From assembly GCF_900120125.1 (NCBI RefSeq), contig NZ_LT635545.1:333894-397893 (forward strand): a stretch of 64,000 nucleotides of DNA. Reading direction: 5' to 3'. Shown one piece after another: positions 23,937-33,485 of the stretch (position 1 is its first letter; the number at the start of each line of letters is the position of its first letter). A program made the position numbers and the translations under genes. The DNA is from Gemella massiliensis (GTDB taxonomy: Bacteria > Bacillota > Bacilli > Staphylococcales > Gemellaceae). The notes beneath the pieces were generated by a model, which was not told the origin of the DNA, made no database searches, and worked only from the letters and a program-made list of their open reading frames with translations.

Positions 23937-25106
23937 TTATTGTCTTTTATAGATACGTTTATGATTTTCTATTTTTTCTAAAACAAACATACTGTCATCT
24001 TTAATATCTGAAATATCTAAATTACCGTCTTTATCAGGTAAAGTACATCTAAAGAACATATCTTCATATTGCTCCACTGTAATTCGTTTACGTTTATTAA
24101 AATCATCAAAGCGATTATTACGAAGATGATCTCTATACCCTTGTACAAGCGTCATGCTGAAAATTTCCGCTACAGCTCCGCTACCATAACTATAAAGAAC
24201 TATCTTATCCCCGGCATTTAATTCTGCACTATTTTCTATAAGAGATAATAATCCTAAAAACAGTGAGCCGGTGTAAATATTCCCTACTCGTTGACTATAT
24301 AACATAGATTCATCAAAACGAGTTAATAATCTTTCTTTTAAATCTGTATCTGTCTTATTTTCTAATAAGGCATTTAACCCTTTAAGACCAAGTTTTGGAT
24401 AAGGCAGATGCAAACAAACGGCAGAAAAATCCTCCAGCGAAACTTTTGCTCTTTTTTCATACTCGTCCCATGTTGTCATTAAACAATCAAGATACTGCTC
24501 TGTAGAAAATTTTCCTTCCACAAAAGCATAATTTGAATAGTTTGGTCGCCAAAAATCCATCACATCACGAGTTTGACAGATATTATCATTGTTCAATTCC
24601 AATACTCTCGGATTTTTAGCAACAAGCATAGCACAACTTCCTGCTCCTTGAGTAGATTCTCCGGAAGAATTTTTTCCATATTTAGCTATATCACTGGCAA
24701 TAACCAATACTTTGGAATCCGGATTATTAAGAACATGATTCTTGGCAAAATCAAGACCTGCAGTTGCACCGTAACACGCCTCTTTTACTTCAATTGCTCG
24801 AACAAAAGGATTCATATCCAGTAAATTATGAATAAAAACAGCGGCGGCTTTACTTTGGTCAACCCCCGACTCAGTTCCGACGATAATCATGTCAATTTTT
24901 TCTAAATCATCTTTATCTAAAATTTCATATGCAGCCTGAGCTCCTAATGTTACTATATCCTGACTGGCAGGCGGAATACTCATTTCAAGCTGTAATAAAC
25001 CTTTTGTGAATTTATCAGGTTCTACTCCACGTGCAGCTGCCAAATCACAAATATCTAAATAATACTCCGGCATTGCGAACCCAATTTTATCAATTCCAAT
25101 TTTCAT
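23937..25106 (-). CDS. mvaS: HMG-CoA synthase
   Basis: The 389-residue thiolase-fold enzyme has the catalytic Glu79 (VGTES), the acetyl-accepting Cys111 in VKEACYGATAGLDF and the His region VCLHLPYPKLG near 232, all at the positions known for bacterial enzymes. It condenses acetyl-CoA with acetoacetyl-CoA to HMG-CoA. It leads the mvaS-mvaA unit. Acetoacetyl-CoA probably comes from the thiolase at 31919-33097; no fused mvaE is present in the window. Confidence 0.96.
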   Translation of the reverse strand: MKIGIDKIGFAMPEYYLDICDLAAARGVEPDKFTKGLLQLEMSIPPASQDIVTLGAQAAYEILDKDDLEKIDMIIVGTESGVDQSKAAAVFIHNLLDMNPFVRAIEVKEACYGATAGLDFAKNHVLNNPDSKVLVIASDIAKYGKNSSGESTQGAGSCAMLVAKNPRVLELNNDNICQTRDVMDFWRPNYSNYAFVEGKFSTEQYLDCLMTTWDEYEKRAKVSLEDFSAVCLHLPYPKLGLKGLNALLENKTDTDLKERLLTRFDESMLYSQRVGNIYTGSLFLGLLSLIENSAELNAGDKIVLYSYGSGAVAEIFSMTLVQGYRDHLRNNRFDDFNKRKRITVEQYEDMFFRCTLPDKDGNLDISDIKDDSMFVLEKIENHKRIYKRQ

Positions 25107-25459
25107 ATCAATTCTACCTTTCGATTAATAATCAAACTTCTATCGCAAATTTACATTATTCACAAATTATAGTTAAATTTGTCGCAACTACTATTTTATA
25201 AGATTTTTTCAAATTAGTCTACTTATACCCTCCAAATTTAAAAATTTATTTCTATTTTTGCTTGTTTTTTTAATATAATCGTATAAATATTACAATTTTT
25301 TAATAAATTTTTATCAATAAGCAATGGTATTGAATATATTTATAATCAGCTTGGATTAATCTTAACATTTTCAGCATTAGATATATAAAATATATAAAAA
25401 TGACCTACGTTCGGTATAAATATTTATTCCGTTATTAATGTACACAGTAAATTTCTTAA

Positions 25460-25573
25460 GGTTCACCTGAACATATACCCTCAAGTGAAGCCGGTATCCC
25501 ATCACTAAGAATAACAACAAGCCTAATAGCAATGTTTGTAGTTGTAGGCGTCCATACTACTACCCATTGTTAG
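25460..25573 (+). pseudogene. Coding-like remnant with no start
   Basis: A 37-codon frame begins after a TAA at 25457, ends with TAG at 25571-25573, and reads GSPEHIPSSEAGIPSLRITT at its N-terminal side and FVVVGVHTTTHC at its end. No ATG or SD precedes it. Its end overlaps dispersed repeat copy B, whose partner at 12235-12286 keeps the same reading VVVGVHTT. It may be the tail of a lost gene carried on a mobile element, or a structured RNA read by chance. Confidence 0.3.
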
Positions 25574-25590
25574 AATATTTGCAAAATAAC
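25538..25590 (+). repeat. Dispersed repeat, copy B
   Basis: GTAGTTGTAGGCGTCCATAC at the start and AATATTTGCAAAATAA at the end match copy A (12235-12286, opposite strand) with substitutions but almost no length change. Confidence 0.6.
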
Positions 25591-25909
25591 ACACCGTTAT
25601 TAAACACTAAAATATATTTTCATTATTATTGAGTGGACATAATTGAAAATGAAAACTAAATTTTATTATATATAACTATTTATTAGATTATAATTTATTT
25701 TAAATTCAAAAAGGCTGTTTTATCAGCATTTATATTTTTTATTAAAAGATATTGATAATCTCTTTCATTTAAAACGGTTTTATGATATAGTATATTATGT
25801 TATGAATAAAAATTAAGTTCAGGAAATTTTTAATAATTTTAGAAAGGGGTGAACTTATTTTCTGATATTAAAATTTCTTGAAGTTAGAAATAAATTAAAG
25901 GAGATAAAC

Positions 25910-28900
25910 ATGAAAACACAAAACAAATTATTAAAATCCGGTATAACTGTAGCGCTGGCTATGACGATAGGAGGTGTAACCGCTGTAGCATGGCCGGGTG
26001 TTCAAACAAACCATGTAGCTAAAGCTGATTTTGGAGATGAACCTGCATCTTCTAAAACTAAAGAACAATTAAAAACTGTTATTGATAAAATTTTTGCCGA
26101 TGAAAATTTGACAAATAGATATTTGGGAACTATGTTTTACCATAAAGAATCAAAATTTCCTTACTATCACATAACCTTTGAAAATCATCAAGTTCCTGAA
26201 GATGTCATTGACACTACACCTTGGTACAATATGTGGAGTGAAGCTGCCGCCGCTAAAGCAAAACTTGATGCAAACTCATATACAGAAAAAACTGCTCAAA
26301 ATGCGATAAGAACCCTTGACTACTTCACAAATCTTTTTAATTTTGAAAGAAGTCAGCACCTTACTAATGACGGTTTTTATACAACTACCAACTTTACCAC
26401 TCCTAAAATGGTTAAAAGCGATAGCGACGGTCAACAAGATTTTTATAAAAAAGCTGCTAATTCAAACAGCGAAGAAATAAAAAAACTGTTTAAAGATAAC
26501 CTGCTTGGGGTTTACAAAAAGGGGCAAGATCTGGAAATAAACCTTGTTGCAAATCCTGACGAAGTAAGTAAAATCACCTCATTTACTGTAAACAAAATTT
26601 CTGCAATAGACCCTACAGTTCACCTAGGTCCTTCTGCCGAAGATCAAAAACAAGTTGCTTTCAGCATTCCCGGAGAATTAAAAGCAGAACAAATAATAGT
26701 TACTAATATGACCTATCTTGATAAACATGGGAATAAACATCAAACCGGAGCCTTTGCACTTGATATTGACTATTCTAAATTGCAAGCTAAACCTAATGCT
26801 GACGGCTCTAACGGTATTCCTAAATATCGTGAAGAATTGGAGTCAAAAATTCAAAAATGGATTGACCGAGGTCGCCAAGTAAACGAATGGCTACTTTCTC
26901 CGGCTACAACAAAAGACACCGTTATTGATTCGGACATAACTGAACGGGCAAAAATCAGTACAGCTATAAATGAATTGGAAAAATTAAAACGTGACCCTAA
27001 TGCCAACTATGATAAACTTTATAAAATAGCAACTCCTATTCATGAAGCTGAAGATGTTGCTACCTTGCGTGAAGTATTAGATATTAAAGTTGCAAAACTT
27101 CTTGAAACATTTAGCATATATACTAAAGATATTTACACAGAAAACAGTATTAAAGATTACAAAAATTATATTGAAAGTGTTCCTAAACTTAAAAACGGAA
27201 AAAATATTAAAGAGTTGGTCAGCTTAATTAAAGAGTTTGAAAATTCTCATTATAAATATTTAAAATATAATACAAGCGAATTAGAAGATTTAATTAAAAT
27301 CGGCGAACAAAAAATGGAGAGTGAATATACACCTCTAACATGGGGAAAATTCTCTATCGCATTACGCCATTCAAAAGATTGGATTGAACAAAACAAAAAA
27401 TTCCATCCGCAAATTAATAATACCCCTGAGCTTGTTAAACAATTACGTGATTCTATAAACGGCTTAGTTAAAACAAACGGCGAAAAAGGTGAACAAGTTC
27501 CTGAGAAAAAACAAGATCAAAAACAGGACACTGCCAAACCTTACAATATAAAGGGTAAATTTGTTAAACGTGGCGAGGATACTGATGCCATAGGCGAATA
27601 TAATAGGGACTTATCTTCAATTATAAAAAATATTGAAGTTCATGAATTAGGTAATGGCAAAAATGAAATTTATCTTAACCTTGAACCTAAATTAGACTCT
27701 TCAGGTAATGTCGAATTTGCACTTGTAGGAACATTCAAATATAACAGTGCCGGCAACGCTAATGCAGACAGTGAAACTGTTGAAACTACTACTATTAAGG
27801 GTAAACAATATCCTACAAAAATCAAACTTACAGTCTACAGCGACAAATCTAATATTGAATTGGCACTCCTAGGCGATATTCAATTTAAAGATTCTATGCA
27901 CTTAGGAGATGATGGAATTTATCACCATACTGCAAATACGGACTTATTCCTAGACTACTCGTCTAAATCTTCTTCTGATGAAACTAAAAAAGATCCGTTA
28001 AAAGAAGAACTACAAAAACAACTTGATTATTTTAATAAAAAAGAAGTTCAAGAAAATCATAAAAAAGTACCTGATAAATTCAAAACACAATTAGAACAAT
28101 TAAAAACACAGGCAGCTAATCTTCTAAAAAAAGATTCACTTTCAAAAGAAGAAGTATCATCTCTTGTCCACAAGTTATTAGATGAGAATACAAAACTTGA
28201 CGCATTAGCTAATATGCAGCTTTCACTTGAAGGGCAAAAAGATACATACGAAAACTTCTGGAAAAATAATAAAGATTATACTAAAGAAAGTATTAAACTT
28301 GTAAAAGATAAATTAGACAAACTGGAACAACGCATTAATAATCTTCAAGCATCTGATGTGGAAGGTACTAAAGAAACTCTTACCGATGAACACGGTGAAC
28401 AACGTGAAACTATCGTTTACAAAACTATTGATGAGATAATCGGACAACTTCAAAATATAGGTGATTATCTACGAGTTGATACAACTCCGTTAGAAAAAGA
28501 AGTGGCTAAAGCGGAAGAAAAACTGAAAGATACAACTAACAGTCCAAAATCTCGTCAAGCATTACAACAAATTATAGAAAAAGCCAAAAAATATATTGAA
28601 AATGCGAAACTTACACCTGACGATCACGGTACAGACGATAAAGTAAACACAAACCTTAACGATTACTTCATAGAACAATTAAAACTTGCTGTTCAAGATT
28701 TAAAACCGGATACAGATGACAAAGAAAAACCTGCCAACAAAGACGGGCTTAATGCTAAAATTAAAGAAGTAGAAGCGGTTAAACAAGGGAAGAAATCATC
28801 AGCAGCATATACCGCATTGCAAAATGAACTTGAAAAAGCCAAAAAAGTTTATGGTAAAACAGATGCTACGGATGAAGAAATCTCTCAAGCATTAACTAAT

Positions 28901-31075
28901 TTAACTTCTGCACTTGATACCTTTAATAAATCAGAAGATTCAAAACCTAACGATGAAGTAAATCAAAGTAAAACAAAAGTAGAAGCAGTATTCAAGAAAT
29001 TCGGAGAAAGCAGCAATTCGATGACTAATGCCGTTCTTAAAGAAGCATATTTTGTTACAGAAAACGAGAAAAATTATATTGAATTAATTCTTCAACCAAT
29101 GTACAATAATCAAAATCAACCATCAGGTGTTCTGAGCAAATTAACAACATTTGATGACAATAATGCTGAACATGATACAACCGTCCTTGAAGAAAAAGAA
29201 ATAACATTAACTTTCAACGGTCAATCCAATACCTATAAATATCCGACTAAACTGCGTATTTCTGTAGAAGGAAAACCTACAAAAATAAATGTGAACACTT
29301 ACGCAAACAGTCCTGTATTCGGAATGGAGCAACACGTAAATAAGGCCACTTTAGAAATTTCTTATCCTACCGATAACAACAATGAAGGTAGCAGAGAAGA
29401 ACTTCAAACATTATTCAAAACAGCAACCAGTAAATATTACGAAAGTTGGACAAGTGTATTCAAAAAAAATGGAGTTGAAAAAGATAAAAAAATAGTAGAT
29501 AATTTCAACAACAAAATCAACAATGCACAAAGCGTGCTAAATAACAACTCCGCTACGAACGAACAAATCAGCACAGCTTATGTTGAATTACGTAAAGCAC
29601 GTATACAATATGATTTCCTTATTCGTTTAAGACGTGAAAACGAACAACTATTAGCTAACTTTAACCTTGATAAAAATAGCGGTAAATACAGTAAAGAAAG
29701 TATAGATAAAGTTGATCACTATCTACAAGAAAAAGTTGACAGATTAGAAGCGTTATTAGAAGAAAATCCTTCTTCTAACGAAATAGAAGATTTATTTGAC
29801 GCTATCAATAACTATTCTTACATGTTACGTTATGATACCGGAAAATTAGAAGAAGCTATAACAAAAGCAAATAAAAAATTATCAGAAAAAACTTATACCG
29901 AAGAATCTAAATCTAAATTAACAATAGCTATAAACAATGCTAAAGATTTTATAGAAAAAGCAAAAACTACCAGAAATCTTGAAGATAAACGAGAAGCATT
30001 ACTAAAGGAAATAAATAAAGATATTGAAAATTTAAAAGAAACTTCTAAACCTGACGATAACCAAGGTAACAAACCTAATAAAAATGAAAAATTAGAAGCG
30101 GAAAAAACTAAATTACTAATTCCATTAGAAACAGCTAAAATCCTTATCAAAGATGATAAAGATAAAGACAGCATAAATAAAGATGCTTACAATAAACTTA
30201 ATGAAGTTGTTGAAAAAGTTCAAAAAATTTATGATAATCCAAAATCTGTAGATGAAATAAAAGCCGCTAAAGAGGAATTAGATAACGCTATTAAAGAGTA
30301 TGATAAAAATAAAAATACTAAACCAAGCGATGACAATAACTCAGGTAACGGAAACAATAATTCCAACGACAATCAAGGTAAAGATCAAAATAATAACTCT
30401 AAACCTGATGATACCCAAGGTAATAATCAAAACAACAATAACAACCAAGATAATAACAACTCTAACACAAACGACCAAACTCCAAATAAACCTACAGAAG
30501 ATGTTGCCAAACAAATTTTTAACAACGATAAAACCGGAGTAAGTGTTGAATTATCAGGTAATACTAAAGCAAAAGGTTTATCAGCAGATGAAATAAACGA
30601 TGCAGCTTTGGCTAAATCTATTTTAGAAAAATTAAATTTACCTGCCGATAACAAAATCAGAATATTTGATTTAAAACTTCTTGATAAAGATAATAAAGTT
30701 ATAAATTCAAACGAAAAACGTACGGTGGCAATAGTTCTTAAAGCTGAAGAAAAAGATGTTGCCGTCTACCATGTTAAAGATAACGGTGAATTGGAATTAA
30801 TTAAATCTAGGGTAGAAAATGGTGTTTTAAAATTTGAAATAGATCATTTTAGTAAATTTGCTATTGTGTCTAATTCTAAAAAACATAATACCGACAATGA
30901 CCGCAAGCCTAATATTATGCCAACTTCAAATATTACACCAACCAACTCAACATTAAATTCTACAAAAACTCTAAGTAAAACAGGTTTAGAAAATAAATCT
31001 ACTCTATTAATAGGTGCTATAACTTTAGGACTGGGTGTAGTTTTATTAACTAAACGCAGAAAAAACAAACATTAA
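25910..31075 (+). CDS. Giant sortase-anchored surface protein with FIVAR-like repeats and three related beta-domains
   Basis: The 1,721-residue protein has a signal peptide (ending near VAKA, residue 40) and three related domains of about 120-140 residues (about 170-300, 545-695 and 1025-1160) that pair KY-PTKIKL-V or similar with a strand ending L-ISY / LFLDYS. They recall NEAT or other ligand-binding beta-sandwiches, but I cannot assign them. Between them are helical FIVAR-like units (for example AITKANKKLSEKTYTEESK). A low-complexity Asn/Asp/Gln spacer (about 1460-1530) precedes a stalk module with DHFSKFAIV. The anchor is LSKTG (1688-1692), a membrane span and KRRKNKH. AAAGGAG precedes the ATG. 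An adhesin or nutrient-binding role is inferred. Confidence 0.8.
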   Translation: MKTQNKLLKSGITVALAMTIGGVTAVAWPGVQTNHVAKADFGDEPASSKTKEQLKTVIDKIFADENLTNRYLGTMFYHKESKFPYYHITFENHQVPEDVIDTTPWYNMWSEAAAAKAKLDANSYTEKTAQNAIRTLDYFTNLFNFERSQHLTNDGFYTTTNFTTPKMVKSDSDGQQDFYKKAANSNSEEIKKLFKDNLLGVYKKGQDLEINLVANPDEVSKITSFTVNKISAIDPTVHLGPSAEDQKQVAFSIPGELKAEQIIVTNMTYLDKHGNKHQTGAFALDIDYSKLQAKPNADGSNGIPKYREELESKIQKWIDRGRQVNEWLLSPATTKDTVIDSDITERAKISTAINELEKLKRDPNANYDKLYKIATPIHEAEDVATLREVLDIKVAKLLETFSIYTKDIYTENSIKDYKNYIESVPKLKNGKNIKELVSLIKEFENSHYKYLKYNTSELEDLIKIGEQKMESEYTPLTWGKFSIALRHSKDWIEQNKKFHPQINNTPELVKQLRDSINGLVKTNGEKGEQVPEKKQDQKQDTAKPYNIKGKFVKRGEDTDAIGEYNRDLSSIIKNIEVHELGNGKNEIYLNLEPKLDSSGNVEFALVGTFKYNSAGNANADSETVETTTIKGKQYPTKIKLTVYSDKSNIELALLGDIQFKDSMHLGDDGIYHHTANTDLFLDYSSKSSSDETKKDPLKEELQKQLDYFNKKEVQENHKKVPDKFKTQLEQLKTQAANLLKKDSLSKEEVSSLVHKLLDENTKLDALANMQLSLEGQKDTYENFWKNNKDYTKESIKLVKDKLDKLEQRINNLQASDVEGTKETLTDEHGEQRETIVYKTIDEIIGQLQNIGDYLRVDTTPLEKEVAKAEEKLKDTTNSPKSRQALQQIIEKAKKYIENAKLTPDDHGTDDKVNTNLNDYFIEQLKLAVQDLKPDTDDKEKPANKDGLNAKIKEVEAVKQGKKSSAAYTALQNELEKAKKVYGKTDATDEEISQALTNLTSALDTFNKSEDSKPNDEVNQSKTKVEAVFKKFGESSNSMTNAVLKEAYFVTENEKNYIELILQPMYNNQNQPSGVLSKLTTFDDNNAEHDTTVLEEKEITLTFNGQSNTYKYPTKLRISVEGKPTKINVNTYANSPVFGMEQHVNKATLEISYPTDNNNEGSREELQTLFKTATSKYYESWTSVFKKNGVEKDKKIVDNFNNKINNAQSVLNNNSATNEQISTAYVELRKARIQYDFLIRLRRENEQLLANFNLDKNSGKYSKESIDKVDHYLQEKVDRLEALLEENPSSNEIEDLFDAINNYSYMLRYDTGKLEEAITKANKKLSEKTYTEESKSKLTIAINNAKDFIEKAKTTRNLEDKREALLKEINKDIENLKETSKPDDNQGNKPNKNEKLEAEKTKLLIPLETAKILIKDDKDKDSINKDAYNKLNEVVEKVQKIYDNPKSVDEIKAAKEELDNAIKEYDKNKNTKPSDDNNSGNGNNNSNDNQGKDQNNNSKPDDTQGNNQNNNNNQDNNNSNTNDQTPNKPTEDVAKQIFNNDKTGVSVELSGNTKAKGLSADEINDAALAKSILEKLNLPADNKIRIFDLKLLDKDNKVINSNEKRTVAIVLKAEEKDVAVYHVKDNGELELIKSRVENGVLKFEIDHFSKFAIVSNSKKHNTDNDRKPNIMPTSNITPTNSTLNSTKTLSKTGLENKSTLLIGAITLGLGVVLLTKRRKNKH

Positions 31076-31105
31076 TAATTTTTAGATTATTATAGAAAAT
31101 ACAAG

Positions 31106-31147
31106 AGAGCGACTTGATAAAATTGATTAATTTTATCAAGTCGCTCT
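31106..31147 (+). terminator. Terminator of the giant surface gene
   Basis: AGAGCGACTTGATAAAATT and its exact inverse form a 19-base-pair stem with a four-base loop, then TTGT. The GCGACTTG arm is shared with the hairpin at 912-969. Confidence 0.88.
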
Positions 31148-31154
31148 TGTCCGA

Positions 31155-31204
31155 TTCGTTAGATTTGACAAATACTCTTAAAGCAAATTTCCAAATCTAA
31201 CGAA
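31155..31204. repeat. Composite intergenic repeat, copy 2 tail (inverted repeat)
   Basis: TTCGTTAGATTTG (31155-31167) and CAAATCTAACGAA (31192-31204) are exact inverse copies. With the preceding terminator hairpin it forms the same hairpin-plus-tail unit as 13190-13295 and 33178-33275. Confidence 0.65.
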
Positions 31205-31289
31205 CCATTATATCTAACTATTAACATATAATTTTTTATAAAATTTTCAGTTTTTGGTTAAAACTGTGTATTTTTTACAACAAATATTT

Positions 31290-31907
31290 TTAAATATTAT
31301 TTTTAATTTTAAATTCCTCTATAGCCTGTTTTGCCAATTTATCAGCAAGTTCATTTAATCTCACACCACTATGTGCTTTAACCTTAACAAAATTTACCTT
31401 AACCACTTCTAATAATTTATTCATATATTGAGCATAATGTTGAGTATACGCCAAATTCGCCTTCCATGCTCCGCTCACCCATGATTCAATGCCCTGATAA
31501 TCATAGAATAACGTTATTTCCGGTATTTTATTCTCCTTTGCATAACGTGTAACAAATTTCGCCGCTTCTATTTCACCAGCAACATTATGAAATCGTGCCA
31601 ATCTTCTATCGTTTCCTGCTAATTTAGTTTGATATTTCTTATCATTATTTACAATAACAATACCGGAACCGTACACTCCCGTTCTTTTATCAAAACTTCC
31701 ATCAATATAAGCGTAAAAACCGTTAATTTTTTCAGCTTCAACTTCTTTTTTCATATTACCCGCTGTTAAAAAGTTTTCCGCTTCTTCTCGGGTGCTGAAA
31801 CTTTTAAATACGGCACCCTTATATCCGTGAACCTGCTCTTTACATTCGTCCCAGGTTAAAAATATTCCTACTTTCCTTCCCTTGCTTACCGCATAATATT
31901 TTACCAT
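31290..31907 (-). CDS. rnhA: Ribonuclease H1 with N-terminal RNA/DNA-hybrid-binding domain
   Basis: The 205-residue protein joins a viroplasmin/HBD domain (MVKYYAVSKGRKVGIFLTWD, KSFSTREEAENFL; residues 1-50) to an RNase H type I domain (about 62-200). The catalytic acids are in YIDGSFD (Asp), GEIEAAKF (Glu), LFYDYQGIESW (Asp) and ELADKLAKQ (Asp). It cleaves the RNA strand of RNA-DNA hybrids. AGAGGTGG precedes the ATG. The upstream thiolase gene ends elsewhere on the same strand with only 11 bases between, so they are probably co-transcribed. Confidence 0.92.
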   Translation of the reverse strand: MVKYYAVSKGRKVGIFLTWDECKEQVHGYKGAVFKSFSTREEAENFLTAGNMKKEVEAEKINGFYAYIDGSFDKRTGVYGSGIVIVNNDKKYQTKLAGNDRRLARFHNVAGEIEAAKFVTRYAKENKIPEITLFYDYQGIESWVSGAWKANLAYTQHYAQYMNKLLEVVKVNFVKVKAHSGVRLNELADKLAKQAIEEFKIKNNI

Positions 31908-31918
31908 AATACCACCTC

Positions 31919-33097
31919 TTAATTTCTATGTATAACAAGTGCTATACCCTGTCCTCCACCTATACAAAGTGAACAAAGACCTCGTTTCTTATTTTCATGA
32001 ATAAGTTCATGAACAAGGCTCACTAAAATTCTTGTTCCGCTCGCTCCTATCGGATGCCCAAGGGCTATAGCCCCTCCATTAATGTTTACTTTTTCACTGT
32101 CCACACCTAATTCGTTAATAACTGCCAGCGACTGTGCTGCAAACGCCTCATTCAACTCGAATAAATCAACCTCTTCTTTTGAAATGTTTAACTTTGTCAA
32201 TACTTTATTAACAGCCGGAACAGGGCCTAAACCCATTATTTTATTATCCAAACCGGAAGTAGCATATCCTTCTATAAAAACCAACGGTTCAATTCCCAAT
32301 TCTATTGCTCTTTTCTCGTTCATTAAAATAACCGCCGCCGCTCCATCATTAATTCCTGAAGAATTCCCTGCCGTCACAGTCCCTTCTTTTTTAAAAGCGG
32401 GGCGAAGTTTTCCCAGCCCCTCCATAGTAGAATTAAACCTCGGAAATTCATCGGTATCAAAAATACATTCTTCCTTTCCTATTTTTACTTTAATGGGGAC
32501 AATTTCTTTCTTAAATTTCCCGGTTTCTATCGCCCTTTGAGCTTTTTTCTGGCTATCAAACGCAAAAAAATCCTGCTCTTTTCTCGAAATATTAAATTTT
32601 TCTGCAATATTTTCGGCGGTAATTCCCATATGATAATTCTCGAAAGCATCTGTTAAACCGTCAGAAATTATACTGTCTTCCAATTCAAAAGAACCTAATT
32701 TTTTCCCAAAGCGAATACCTTTCGTATAGTATGGTGCACCACTCATAACCTCTAGTCCACCACAAACAACTATGTCATTATCTCCAAGCAGAATAGACTG
32801 TGTCCCGAGTAAAACACTCTTTAACCCGGAACCGCAAACTTTGTTAACTACAAACGCCGGAGTTTGTTTAGACAGACCTGCTTTAACAGAAATTTGTCTA
32901 GCTATATTTTGCCCAAGACCACCTTGAAGGACATTACCAAAAATTACCTCATCCACCAAATTATATTCTAAGTTTATGTCGTCCAACGAATATTTCACAA
33001 CTTTTGCCCCAAGTTCTGCTACATCAATATCTTTTAAACTTCCGCCAAACGCTCCGATTGCCGAACGAAAAGCGGAAACAATAGCAACTCTAGTCAT
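31919..33097 (-). CDS. Acetyl-CoA C-acetyltransferase (thiolase II)
   Basis: The 392-residue enzyme has the acylated Cys88 in NKVCGSGLKSV, NEAFAAQS, the His of GGAIALGHPIGASG near 347 and the base Cys378 in LCIGGGQG. It joins two acetyl-CoA into acetoacetyl-CoA, here most likely to feed mvaS, since beta-oxidation genes are absent from the window. The start follows ATAGGAG at good spacing. It is the first gene of a two-gene unit with rnhA, an unexpected partner. Confidence 0.94.
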   Translation of the reverse strand: MTRVAIVSAFRSAIGAFGGSLKDIDVAELGAKVVKYSLDDINLEYNLVDEVIFGNVLQGGLGQNIARQISVKAGLSKQTPAFVVNKVCGSGLKSVLLGTQSILLGDNDIVVCGGLEVMSGAPYYTKGIRFGKKLGSFELEDSIISDGLTDAFENYHMGITAENIAEKFNISRKEQDFFAFDSQKKAQRAIETGKFKKEIVPIKVKIGKEECIFDTDEFPRFNSTMEGLGKLRPAFKKEGTVTAGNSSGINDGAAAVILMNEKRAIELGIEPLVFIEGYATSGLDNKIMGLGPVPAVNKVLTKLNISKEEVDLFELNEAFAAQSLAVINELGVDSEKVNINGGAIALGHPIGASGTRILVSLVHELIHENKKRGLCSLCIGGGQGIALVIHRN

Positions 33098-33177
33098 AAA
33101 ATTAAACTCCTATCTTAAATTAATCGTGTATATTTTACTATAAAAAAAAAGAAAGTTCAAATAAATAATCAAAGGAA

Positions 33178-33275
33178 GTGATTTAAACATTGTGATTTTG
33201 TTAAAAATAGATTTTACTATGTTACTCCTTCAATTCATTAGATTAGAAAACAACCTTTTTAAGTTAATAAACCGC
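33178..33275 (+). repeat. Composite intergenic repeat, copy 3
   Basis: A hairpin closed by AAGGA / TCCTT with an inner GTGATTTTG / TAGATTTTAC part is followed by TCAATTCATTAGATTAGAAA. Its minus strand (AAAATCTATTTTTAACAAAA) matches the inner part of the hairpin at 912-969. It occupies much of the 388-base gap 33098-33485, which otherwise holds only the lipoprotein promoter region. Confidence 0.55.
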
Positions 33276-33485
33276 TGAGCATAACTGCTTAATAAATAAA
33301 TTCTATTAAAATTCTTAGCTTTTAGTTCAGGTTTATAGTAATAAAATAGAAATACCAAAGAAATAAATATTTAATATTTTTGTAATATTATTGTAACATT
33401 TTCTTGCTTTTTAAAATTTTAAATGTTATAATTTTAGTATCAAAGATAAGAAGAAAATTTATTATTAACAAAGAAGGTGATTCTA

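Larger units (their letters stand above)
25107..25909. other. 800-base gene-free region
   Basis: The gap separates divergent mvaS and the giant surface protein. It holds a 20-base near-palindrome at 25412-25431 (CGGTATAAATATTTATTCCG), the small inverted repeat GTTCA-CC-TGAAC at about 25461-25472, a 38-codon coding-like remnant at 25460-25573 overlapping repeat copy B, a -10-like TATGATATAGTATATTATG near 25780-25800, and a 5' leader hairpin AAGTTCA / TGAACTT (25817-25857) for the surface gene. Confidence 0.55.
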
